Shown here: piece after piece, positions 24,033-31,720 of the stretch | Numbering within the stretch: position 1 is the first letter of the stretch | Layout of the letters: the number at the start of each line of letters is the position of its first letter | Source: Saprospiraceae bacterium | Lineage (GTDB): Bacteria > Bacteroidota > Bacteroidia > Chitinophagales > Saprospiraceae | Assembly: GCA_022448995.1 (NCBI GenBank) | Contig: JAKVCT010000014.1 | Coordinates: 1 to 41,906 of the forward strand | Length of the DNA: 41,906 nucleotides | Reading direction: 5' to 3' | Translations under genes and position numbers: made by a program | The notes under the pieces: generated by a model | Seen by the model: the letters and a program-made list of their open reading frames with translations, nothing else | Database searches by the model: none | What the model was told of the DNA's origin: nothing

Positions 24033-24095
24033 TCGTCCACTAAGTACGCTGCGAAGCAAACCCCGAAAGGCTCAGCAAAACAACCTACTAAAAAA

Positions 24096-24127
24096 AATAG
24101 TTAGTACACTCTTGTATACTAACTATT
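24096..24127 (-). terminator. Terminator after rpoD
   Basis: AATAGTTAGTA (24096-24106) pairs with TACTAACTATT (24117-24127). The A-run at 24090-24097 gives a T-run on the minus strand, so it fits the end of the rpoD transcript (stop at 24200). It may also stop readthrough from the convergent arginase-fold gene. Confidence 0.75.
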
Positions 24128-24199
24128 CAAATTAAACAAATGATAATTCTACTTATAACAATATATGATGGACTAAGATTACTGTTTCATTTATAATTA

Positions 24200-25072
24200 C
24201 TACCCTAAATAAGATCTTAGAGCATTTCGATTAGAGGATTTACGCAATCTACGAATTGCTCGCTCTTTGATTTGGCGAACGCGCTCTCTTGTCAAATCGC
24301 ACAATATACCAATCTCTTCTAACGTCATTGATTGCTTGCCTCCTAGACCATAGTAATAAGAAAGCACTCTCACCTCACGTTCAGTTAACTTAGATAAGCC
24401 ATTATAAACCTCTTGTTTTAATGATTCATCCATCAACTGATTTTCTGGGATATCATCTTCATAGCAAGATAATGTATCCAACATAGTCATAGAGTCTGTT
24501 CCGTCATCATTTCCGACAGGTGCATCTACAGACAAATGTCTATTAGTCATGCGCATTAATTTTCTTACATCTTTAGGACGCATATCTAGAATATCAGCCA
24601 GTTCTTCTGCTGAAGGCTCTCTTTCATATTTTTGTAAAAATGTCAAATAAGCATCATTGATCTTATTGTGAGAACCAATCTTGTTAAGAGGTAAGCGCAC
24701 CAAACGTGCATGCTCTACTATTGCTTGCAAGATTGATTGACGAATCCACCAAACAGCATAAGAAATAAACTTAAAACCTTTGGTTTCATCAAAGCGTTTG
24801 GCAGCTTTGATCAGCCCCATATTTCCTTCATTGATCAGGTCACCCAAAGATAGACCTTGGTTTTGATATTGTTTTGCTACAGAAATCACAAAACGCAAAT
24901 TGGCCCGTGTAATTTTGTGCAAAGCAGTTTCATCACCTTCTCTAATTCTTCTGGCTAATTCAGCTTCTTCGTCTGTGTTAATCAGATCAATTTTTCCGAT
25001 ATCGTTCAGATACTTATCTAGAGCTAAGCTGTCTCGTCTAGTAATTTTATGTGTAATCTTTAGTTGTCGCAT
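24200..25072 (-). CDS. rpoD: Primary RNA polymerase sigma factor (sigma-70 / RpoD)
   Basis: This is a 290-aa sigma-70 factor. Region 1.2 lies near residues 15-50, region 2 contains RFVISVAKQYQNQGLSLGDLINEGNMGLIKAAKRFDETKGFKFISYAVWWIRQSI (about 60-115), region 3 follows, and region 4.2 ends with the DNA-recognition helix LTRERVRQIKERAIRRLR (about 262-279). It has no region 1.1 and is much shorter than the E. coli RpoD, as expected for the Bacteroidota primary sigma factor. That factor recognises the TTG / TAnnTTTG promoters seen elsewhere in this window. It is monocistronic, with a terminator after it. The 200-base upstream gap is made largely of A and T runs. Confidence 0.95.
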   Translation of the reverse strand: MRQLKITHKITRRDSLALDKYLNDIGKIDLINTDEEAELARRIREGDETALHKITRANLRFVISVAKQYQNQGLSLGDLINEGNMGLIKAAKRFDETKGFKFISYAVWWIRQSILQAIVEHARLVRLPLNKIGSHNKINDAYLTFLQKYEREPSAEELADILDMRPKDVRKLMRMTNRHLSVDAPVGNDDGTDSMTMLDTLSCYEDDIPENQLMDESLKQEVYNGLSKLTEREVRVLSYYYGLGGKQSMTLEEIGILCDLTRERVRQIKERAIRRLRKSSNRNALRSYLG

Positions 25073-25269
25073 ATGTTTGTTGTTTTATCGTTGATTCTAT
25101 TGTTAAAACGCAAAAAAGATAAAAAGTGTTACATTTTTTGATGAAAAAATTGACTTTTTGATTTTTTTATAATAAATTTTGCGCTTTTTTTTTATAGGAA
25201 TCTTCTACTTCTCTCATTAATGAAAAAAGGGGATAAAATGTTCCCTGCAAAACTAAAAAAGTATAAAAA

Positions 25270-25920
25270 CTAAGGTAGGTTGGTTTGATGATCCGTTTCT
25301 AGTAATCTGGAGACCAGTGTTTTTCCATAAGAACGTATAACAGAAGCATTTAGTTGGCTGAGTTTTGGAATTTTTCCCAAACATTTTACGCCTGTATATT
25401 TCAGGATATATTCTTCTGTTGCAGGAGTAGAATCTCCATTAAATACGAGACCTTTGATCAAAATGTTGCTTTGTTGTAGCATTTTTATAGAAAGTAATGT
25501 ATGGTTAATACTTCCCAAGTAGTTTCGAGAAACTAAAACAACAGGTAGTCCTAGTCGTTTTATCAAATCAAGTATCAAATACTGATCATTCAATGGCACC
25601 ATTAGCCCTCCTGCCCCCTCTACTATTAAGTTGTTAGTGGTTTGGGGTAGAGCAATTTGATTTAGATTAATTTCTACATTCTCTAATGCTGCAGAATAGT
25701 GTGGTGAAGCTGGCGTCTTAAAAGCATAAGCCTCTTTCCAAAATTTGGTTTTAGTATTAGTCACCCAATCCTTCACCTTATCGGTGTCTGTATGATGTAA
25801 ATCACCTGATTGTATGGGTTTCCAATAATCTGCTTCTAAAGCTTCAGTCAACATAGCAGAAATTACTGTCTTTCCAACCTCTGTATCTATTCCTGTTACA
25901 AAAAACTGTTCCTTTTTCAT
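25270..25920 (-). CDS. bioD: Dethiobiotin synthetase BioD
   Basis: This is a 216-aa ATP-dependent synthase that closes the ureido ring from 7,8-diaminopelargonate and CO2 in biotin synthesis. The P-loop GIDTEVGKTV is at residues 10-19. A WKPIQSGD motif (about 33-40) supplies the substrate lysine, the GAGGLMVPLN motif is near 103-112, and VFNG occurs late. Length fits the family. It is not next to other bio genes here. A weak stem-loop with a T-run on the minus strand (about 25224-25246) may end the transcript. Confidence 0.93.
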   Translation of the reverse strand: MKKEQFFVTGIDTEVGKTVISAMLTEALEADYWKPIQSGDLHHTDTDKVKDWVTNTKTKFWKEAYAFKTPASPHYSAALENVEINLNQIALPQTTNNLIVEGAGGLMVPLNDQYLILDLIKRLGLPVVLVSRNYLGSINHTLLSIKMLQQSNILIKGLVFNGDSTPATEEYILKYTGVKCLGKIPKLSQLNASVIRSYGKTLVSRLLETDHQTNLP

Positions 25921-26007
25921 TTTGTATTATTTATTGATTTTTGTTAGAGATTATATGAATAGTTTTGTGTAAAACTACTTCTTGTATGACTGCTAAGCAA
26001 AAAAAAA

Positions 26008-26040
26008 CACCAAATAATCAGATCTGATCATTTGGTATTT
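26008..26040 (-). terminator. Terminator after the thioredoxin-SPOR gene
   Basis: CACCAAATAATCAGA pairs with TCTGATCATTTGGTA with one or two mismatches. On the minus strand it is followed by a run of nine T. It lies about 105 bases after the stop of the thioredoxin-SPOR gene. Confidence 0.75.
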
Positions 26041-26144
26041 TTAACAGTATTCATGCTAAAGAGTTGTCAACAATATAGACTAAAAATGAGTGTTAGAGTA
26101 AGAACACAAATTTATTCTCTACAAAGTATAGAGACAATATTTGA

Positions 26145-27044
26145 TTACTTCAATAATCTTAAATCACGAACCATTCCATCAATTCCTTTAGAACGTAACA
26201 TACTTCTAAATGACGATGCATCACGACGAGAACTGAATGTCCCCAATAATAACTTATATACTAGTTTTCCTCCGATTTCATCAACATGAATCAATGTTTT
26301 CTTTTGAAACTTTTTACGCAGATTAGCCACAGCATTGAGTAGATTTTCGTAGGTACTGTATACCCCTACTTGAATACTATATCCATCAGATTTTTGCTTA
26401 TCAACACTAATTTCAAATAATCCTTTTCCCTTAGGTTGATTACTAATACGATCAGGATTTAGAATATCTGCAACATTATCTAATTCAGATGGACTTTTAT
26501 TCACAATCTTAGTCTCATTGTTATTCTTAGGTAATAGTACATCTGGTTTCACTGTATTATTCGGTATATTATCCTCAGCCATAGGAGTTTCATCCTGAGT
26601 TGTGGGTATTGGTTCTGCAGATACATTTTTAGATTTGATCGATCTAAATATGTCTAATAACTGCTGTGCACTCTTATAGCCAACTACTCTTTTTACCAAG
26701 CGTCCTTCTTCATTGAAAAACAACATAGTGGGCAATGCTTCTATATCATAACGCTGTGACCACATCACACCATCAAAATCTTGAATATTGACGCGATTAG
26801 CAATCACATTTCCTTCCATGTATTCCGCTAGACGTTCACTTTGGTAGGTTGTTTCATCCATATTGCGACAAGTAGCACAATAGTTTGCATCAAAATCTAC
26901 AAAATAGATTTTTTTTTCGCTGATTGCTTTTGTTTTAGCAGAATCCCAATCTGTCTTAGAGAAGCTTACCTCTGTGGTCGGTTTGTAGGCCATGATCAAC
27001 CCAATAACAGGCAGACATAGAGCCAAGAAAACTATTTTTTTCAT
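26145..27044 (-). CDS. Exported thioredoxin-fold protein fused to a SPOR domain
   Basis: This is a 299-aa protein. A signal peptide or N-terminal anchor covers residues 1-20. A thioredoxin-like domain (about 28-145) has CATC (Cys56, Cys59) and the cis-proline region ALPTMLFF. A low-complexity linker follows (about 150-215). The C-terminal SPOR-like domain (about 218-299) has YSIQVGVYSTYENLLNAVANL and KLVYKLLLGTFSSRRDASSFRSML. SPOR domains bind denuded peptidoglycan at the septum, so a periplasmic disulfide-active protein recruited to the division site is a reasonable inference. The fusion is unusual. A promoter candidate precedes it. Confidence 0.85.
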   Translation of the reverse strand: MKKIVFLALCLPVIGLIMAYKPTTEVSFSKTDWDSAKTKAISEKKIYFVDFDANYCATCRNMDETTYQSERLAEYMEGNVIANRVNIQDFDGVMWSQRYDIEALPTMLFFNEEGRLVKRVVGYKSAQQLLDIFRSIKSKNVSAEPIPTTQDETPMAEDNIPNNTVKPDVLLPKNNNETKIVNKSPSELDNVADILNPDRISNQPKGKGLFEISVDKQKSDGYSIQVGVYSTYENLLNAVANLRKKFQKKTLIHVDEIGGKLVYKLLLGTFSSRRDASSFRSMLRSKGIDGMVRDLRLLK

Positions 27045-27184
27045 CTGGTTTATTGCAAGTAGTTATAAATATGTAATGGTGTATCGATTTTATTGTCGGT
27101 AGTTGAGTATTCGATGAATATAAGCTAATATAATTGATTTTCTATAAAAAAAACGCGGTTTTATTTTTCTTCTCTCAAAGATTC

Positions 27185-27212
27185 CAAATTTACACGCTAC
27201 TAAATTCTTCAA
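27185..27212 (-). promoter_or_regulatory. Candidate promoter for the thioredoxin-SPOR gene
   Basis: On the minus strand, TTG (27212-27210) and TAAATTTG (27192-27185) are 17 bases apart, matching the TTG / TAnnTTTG pattern with somewhat short spacing. The gap 27045-27372 otherwise holds AT-rich sequence and, at its far end, the terminator of the permease gene. Confidence 0.45.
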
Positions 27213-27317
27213 AATTTATAAAAAAAAAAGAAAGACCTGTGACCTTTAGCATTTTTGGTAATATACATATGTGTCCGAAAAACATAATCACATAGATATA
27301 CTATTATAGGAAAGCAA

Positions 27318-27355
27318 AAGAGATCCTTTGGTTGAGATGAACCGAGGGATCTCTT
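27318..27355 (-). terminator. Terminator after the LolC/E-like permease gene
   Basis: AAGAGATCC (27318-27326) pairs with GGATCTCTT (27347-27355), with inner GGTT / AACC pairing. It lies 18 bases past the minus-strand stop. Confidence 0.75.
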
Positions 27356-27372
27356 CTATTTATGATCAAGTA

Positions 27373-28623
27373 CTAGGAGTTTAATCGAGCTAGATTTGAA
27401 ATTCTACGAGCGCGCATTGCTGGTAGCCAAGCTGCTAAGATTCCGATAAAGATGACCGTTCCGACAACTAAAGCAAAATCCTGTATACGCATTTGGACAG
27501 GATAAGCATTAATCAAAGAATTACCATCACCGAGTGTGACCAAACCGAATTGTTGTTGTAATACACACAGAATCACTGCGAAGATGCAGCCTATAATTAC
27601 CCCCAAAGTAGCTAAGAGAAAACCTTCCATCAAGAAAATATTACGAATCAAACTATTTGTTCCTCCCATTGCACGCAAGGTAATGATATCATTGCGCTTT
27701 TCTAATACTAACATCCACAGTGCTCCAATCATATTAAAAGCTACTAAGACTAAGGCAAAAGCAAAAATGGCAAAACCCACCCATTTTTCCATATTGGTAA
27801 TCTTAAAAAAGGCTTCGTCTTGTTCGTAGCGGTTTTTTACAGTAAAATTATCCCCCAGAATTCCTTTGATAGCATTAATTGTTTCTCGTTCAGAGACCTT
27901 ATCAGTCAACTTAATTTCTATAGCCGAAATTTCACCCTTTTTATAACTCAATAGATCCTGAACAAAAGCTAAATCTGCAAACACAAAATTATCATACTCA
28001 ATTTGCCGAACTGCATAAATTCCTTTGATGGGTAACTCTCGTTTTTTGAACTTGGTAGTAGTCGTCATTTTTGCCTTACGCTTAGGCATATACACAATCA
28101 GCGGTTTGAGTGTATTGGGTGCAATATCCAATTTGGTAGAATGTGCCAATTCTGCACCTACTACTGCAAAATTTCGATCACCCTCGCGCACTTGAAAAGC
28201 ACCTTGTGGCGCACCTTCGCTATCCTTAAAAATAGTTGTATCCATTTGTGTTACAGGCAAGAACTGATCATCAATGCCCTTGATGTTTCCCAAATCACTA
28301 TTTTCGCCATGCTCAAACATAGACAATTCCTCTAGCACACAACTTGCTGCATAAACTCCTTCTAAATCTTGAATTTGCTGTAATTGAGTAGAATCCAAAC
28401 TGAAAACTTTTCCTTCAATTGGTTGTACTTTCACATCAGGTTTGAAACTGCCCATAATGCCTCGGAGTAAATCTTCAAAACCATTAAAAACAGATAAAAT
28501 AACGATCAAGGCAGCACTACCCAAAGCAATTCCAACAACCGAAATTCCTGAGATAATATTGATGGCATTGGTCGATTTTTTTGAGAAAATATATCGAAAG
28601 GCAAAGCGGAATGGTAAATTCAT
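27373..28623 (-). CDS. ABC transporter permease, LolC/LolE (FtsX-like) family
   Basis: This is a 416-aa inner-membrane permease with the MacB/FtsX topology: a first transmembrane segment at about 20-45 (NIISGISVVGIALGSAALIVILSVFNGFE), a large periplasmic domain (about 50-265), then three membrane segments near 275-300, 325-355 and 375-400. The N-terminal motif RYIFSKKSTNAINIISGISVVGIALG is the LolC/LolE signature. These permeases work with LolD to release lipoproteins from the inner membrane. No ATPase gene is adjacent, so the assignment to lipoprotein export is by family only. Confidence 0.88.
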   Translation of the reverse strand: MNLPFRFAFRYIFSKKSTNAINIISGISVVGIALGSAALIVILSVFNGFEDLLRGIMGSFKPDVKVQPIEGKVFSLDSTQLQQIQDLEGVYAASCVLEELSMFEHGENSDLGNIKGIDDQFLPVTQMDTTIFKDSEGAPQGAFQVREGDRNFAVVGAELAHSTKLDIAPNTLKPLIVYMPKRKAKMTTTTKFKKRELPIKGIYAVRQIEYDNFVFADLAFVQDLLSYKKGEISAIEIKLTDKVSERETINAIKGILGDNFTVKNRYEQDEAFFKITNMEKWVGFAIFAFALVLVAFNMIGALWMLVLEKRNDIITLRAMGGTNSLIRNIFLMEGFLLATLGVIIGCIFAVILCVLQQQFGLVTLGDGNSLINAYPVQMRIQDFALVVGTVIFIGILAAWLPAMRARRISNLARLNS

Positions 28624-28683
28624 TAGTTCATTATAATTTATCCAAAATGAGTAGGCTATTTATATGAGTATCAATAATACAAA

Positions 28684-28717
28684 AAACAGATTCAAAATAT
28701 AATTTTTGAACCTGTTT
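28684..28717 (-). terminator. Terminator after rbfA
   Basis: AAACAGATTCAAAA pairs with TTTTGAACCTGTTT with one mismatch around TATAA. T-rich sequence follows on the minus strand. It lies about 27 bases past the rbfA stop. Confidence 0.75.
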
Positions 28718-28743
28718 CTTTAAAGTTATTGGTTTAACTAATC

Positions 28744-29184
28744 TTATTCGTTTTCTTGCTGTTCATCAGCAGAAGTTTCATTTTCCTTGTCTTTTAGCGC
28801 ATCTCGCATAGAACGATCTTGCATATTCTTGTTCTTATTCATCTCTGCAAATAAGTTGTCCAAGTGTTCTGCCTGATCTAGAGTATCGTCAATAAAGAAC
28901 TTGATCATAGGTACTCGACGCAATTGCTTGCGTACTCTCCTACCCAATCCTCCACGCAAACGCTGCAAGTTGTCCCACATCTGCTTGATGACCTCTTGTT
29001 TGTACAAGGTTCCATAGACGCTCAAGTAGATATATGCAATTCCCATATCAGAAGACATTCGTACACGGGTCACTGTAACTAAGGCATTGCCATAAATCAA
29101 ATAACCCTCTTGTTGTAGTACAGTACTAAACTCTTTTTGGATAGTTGCTGCTACTTGTCGCTGCTTTTTTGTTTCCTGTTTCAT
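28744..29184 (-). CDS. rbfA: 30S ribosome-binding factor RbfA
   Basis: This is a 146-aa protein with the KH-type RbfA fold. RQVAATIQKEFSTVLQQEG opens the domain, followed by VTRVRMSSDMGIAYIYLSV and the helix LRGGLGRRVRKQLRRVPMIKFFIDDTLDQAEHLDNLF, a family hallmark. RbfA assists 16S rRNA 5'-end maturation and cold adaptation of the 30S subunit. A charged tail of about 30 residues (DKENETSADEQQENE) extends past the domain. It precedes the LolC/E-like gene but a terminator lies between them. Confidence 0.93.
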   Translation of the reverse strand: MKQETKKQRQVAATIQKEFSTVLQQEGYLIYGNALVTVTRVRMSSDMGIAYIYLSVYGTLYKQEVIKQMWDNLQRLRGGLGRRVRKQLRRVPMIKFFIDDTLDQAEHLDNLFAEMNKNKNMQDRSMRDALKDKENETSADEQQENE

Positions 29185-29448
29185 CCAAACTTGTTAATTA
29201 AGATAATAGTCCCTAACTTTTGTATTACTAAGAACTATTTCACGAAATATCATTTCCTCTTTTTCTTTTAATAGTTCATTAATTTTTTGATTTTTTGGCA
29301 AACTCCGAAGGGCTCAACGCAGCTAACCACGCAGTGCTCAGTGAAACTAAAAATAAACGAACTAAGGTTCCTTACGGAAAACTTCTATTAGAACAGCATT
29401 CACCTACTCAGAGTTTCATTACTCTTCAAAAAAATCCAATTTCTTAGC
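29185..29448. other. Intergenic region with a short dispersed motif
   Basis: The 264-base gap contains CCGAAGGGCTCAACGC (29305-29320), a GC-richer motif that recurs at 24063-24076 and 39508-39522. No gene or terminator is clear. The surrounding sequence is AT-rich. Confidence 0.4.
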
Positions 29449-30021
29449 TTAAAATAGTAGGGAGACCTCTTTTTTGATAGCTACTTGAGCTTGTAGATGT
29501 CCAACCTGTGGATTCTCTTTCATGGATTGAAATAAAGCAGTGATGAAAGATTCAGAAGCAGAATTTTCGTCTACAACCACCAAGGTTTTGCGCACAATAC
29601 TAATAGCTTCAGTTTTGGCTAAAAGTAAAATTTTCCATAATTCTTCAGACATATACATCTGTTGGGTAACGTTGTGTTTGAACTCTTCCTCAATGGTTGC
29701 AATAATATGTAATTGAGTAGATTTTGCATTCTGATTACTACCTCGATTCATACGCAGGGCAATCTGAGCAATATCAATTCTAGAACAGAACAACGTCATG
29801 CGTTCATAAGCTTGCAAACGCAAAGGCAAAGTCAATTCTTTGGATTTGAGCTGCTTTTGATGAGCTCTGTCTTCTGCCTCTCTCAAGAGTAGACCTTTTA
29901 CAGCATCTCCCTCACGATCTAAGAATTGTTTGATCGTATTCATTGTGGATCTGTTGATAATCACGGTCGCTAAAAAAACGATCAGTGCTGGTACGGTAGC
30001 TAATACAATATTTAGTATCAT
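29449..30021 (-). CDS. Membrane-anchored hypothetical protein
   Basis: This is a 190-aa protein with one N-terminal membrane segment (about residues 3-22, ILNIVLATVPALIVFLATVII) and a cytoplasmic-looking helical body rich in charged residues. The segment PLRLQAYERMTLFCSRI (about 66-82) and the following helix resemble a Bacteroidota-restricted family of unknown function. No catalytic motif is visible. It stands alone in a minus-strand series. A TATCTTTG sequence (30056-30049, minus strand) could be its -7 promoter box, though no -33 TTG is well placed. Confidence 0.8.
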   Translation of the reverse strand: MILNIVLATVPALIVFLATVIINRSTMNTIKQFLDREGDAVKGLLLREAEDRAHQKQLKSKELTLPLRLQAYERMTLFCSRIDIAQIALRMNRGSNQNAKSTQLHIIATIEEEFKHNVTQQMYMSEELWKILLLAKTEAISIVRKTLVVVDENSASESFITALFQSMKENPQVGHLQAQVAIKKEVSLLF

Positions 30022-30518
30022 GTTTTGTCTTATTTATTTTTGGGATCACAAAGATATAATAGTTCTTTTATTTTTTAACTCTAGTCCCTGAAGTTTTGAG
30101 GAATATTGGTATAATTCCTCAAAACCTCTTTTTCTGTATCTGATAAAAAGTTATTTATACACAGAAGTTATTTAAAAAATCGTCTTAATTTCTACATTAA
30201 ATCTAATTCTTAAACAACTTCATAACTAAATACGCTGTAACATGAATCTTTAAATATCTTTAATCGATTTTTTTGTGATTATTTTTGTTGAGTCCTCGCT
30301 CTTGTAGCTACAGAATACGAAACCTTCAGAAACTATTAAAGATTATTTAGAAATTCTTTTTCCTAAATAAGGAAAACTCAAACTAAAGGTTACACTTATA
30401 ATCTATAGCCAAAGAAAAATTTCTTGCGATAAAGGATCATTTCAACCTAAAAGAGCTCTGTACCAATAAAAGATTCAGCAAATGAACTCATAAAACTTGT
30501 ATTACAATCTACACGCTC
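30022..30518. other. 497-base intergenic region with hairpins and a repeat
   Basis: No gene is supported. It contains a 12-bp perfect hairpin, GTTTTGAGGAAT (30093-30104) with ATTCCTCAAAAC (30114-30125), and a small hairpin-type repeat at 30164-30220 related to 34125-34215. The rest, up to the pseudogene fragment, is AT-rich. Confidence 0.5.
30164..30220. repeat. Short hairpin-type dispersed repeat, copy F2
   Basis: It starts GAAGTTATTTAAAAAATCGT and ends TTCTTAAACAACTT. Its two end blocks match those of 34125-34215 (20 of 23 and 25 of 28 bases by eye), while the middle is shorter. The ends are inverted repeats of each other, as in small non-autonomous elements. Confidence 0.6.
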
Positions 30519-30956
30519 TTATTCATTAATAATTTCGGCTAACTCTTCCAACTTTTTGGTCAGTGCATCATCATATAAAGCTCTATCTTTCAAATATTCT
30601 AATTCTCTTGAGTACATTTTGCGAAGTTGCTTTTCTGATTGTAATGGATAGCAAGTAAAATAGCCTGTTGTATTCTCTAACTTACTTCGCTGAATATCAT
30701 CCTTAAAACTATTGGCATAATTATCTAATAAGATCAAAATCTCTTCATTTCGTTCATATTTAGGATCGATCAAAGTACTGATTATAGAAACCGCATAACG
30801 TCCATAAGTAACTTCTTTGGGAGGATAAATTTTGAATAACCTAGCCACTAATTGATCAATCACTTCTGGTTGAGGTTCTAGGTATCTGTAGTGTTCTAGC
30901 AATTTTGTTGCACGCAATGAAGTTAAAACACTTTTTAAAAGGCAAAAAACAGGTTA
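30519..30956 (-). pseudogene. C-terminal remnant of a duplicated exported protein
   Basis: The open frame (30519-30917 from a TTG, but open back to a stop at 30954-30956) matches the last ~135 residues of the 617-aa protein at 31721-33574. Shared segments include LDNYANSFK, IQRSKL and NTTGYFT, with similarity up to the end. There is no ATG and no signal peptide, and the similarity begins upstream of the only possible starts (VLTSLRATKLLEHY against VLFAAYLKLLSHY). The N-terminal part of the same lost gene is at 31056-31685. This is most simply the tail of a tandem copy whose middle was deleted. Confidence 0.75.
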
Positions 30957-31055
30957 TTATTTTGTTAAAAGTGCTTTATATGTTTTTTTATTTTGAAAAG
31001 TGTTTTCATTCTAGCAAATAATCAAAACATACTATTGTTATTCATATAATTCTAA

Positions 31056-31685
31056 TTAGTTCAACTTTACTTCGCACAACACTAAGTAGGCAAAAAGTTC
31101 TAAGGATTTAGCTGAGTGTTTTTGAGCTAATTTTAACTTAGGTTTCTTTTTTTTGTCTCCATATTGTGTAGCTCCATAAGCCCAACTTGTAGCACGATCA
31201 TAAGCTCTTGCCAAACCTTGTATCTCATCTACTGTTAATTTTTTTGGGTTCATTCCTTGGAAAAGGTTGACTACATCAACTGCAGCTCCATCATAACCTG
31301 CTAAGGGCTGAACATAATAATCAAAGTTTTTATATTGCCTTATCTTACGAGCTAATTTCCCATCTAAGTTCTCTTGCTTGGCTTTCTTCTCTGCTGTAAA
31401 CTTATATTTCTCTGTATATGATTTAGTTTTAGCATCCCAAATCTGAACAGACTTTATGATATCTTTAGTCTTGTAAGAAATATGAACAGCATACCAACCT
31501 TTTTTTCGTTTTTCAAATTTCAAATAATTGTCCTCAGCTACATCTGCGTCTTCATCAAAATACGTGAAAGCAATATCATCATAAATAGGAAAAGCATCAT
31601 AATAAGCTCGATTATATTTATTGGGTTGAGCCTGAGCCGAAGTCCACAAAAAAATGGATAAAAACAAAAAGGTAAGTAAACGCAT
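31056..31685 (-). pseudogene. Truncated N-terminal paralogue of the 617-aa exported protein
   Basis: This 209-aa frame has a signal peptide (MRLLTFLFLSIFLWTSAQA) and aligns with residues 1 to about 202 of the 31721-33574 product. Shared stretches include KYKFTAEKK, FDYY and KLTVDEIQGLARAY. Similarity ends at LFAYL, after which it reads VLCEVKLN and stops, where the full copy continues KDNHPKHEG. The rest of the copy reappears at 30519-30956. About 280 residues are missing between the two pieces. It might still be made as a short exported protein, since its own start and signal are intact, but origin by deletion is clear. Confidence 0.7.
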
Positions 31686-31720
31686 AAGATATTTGTTGTT
31701 TAATAGTGTTGCTACAAAAC

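Noticed and set aside
26032-26289. An 85-codon plus-strand frame across the end of the thioredoxin-SPOR gene
   Set aside because: It begins inside the terminator stem and is antisense to the SPOR coding region, which has clear family features.
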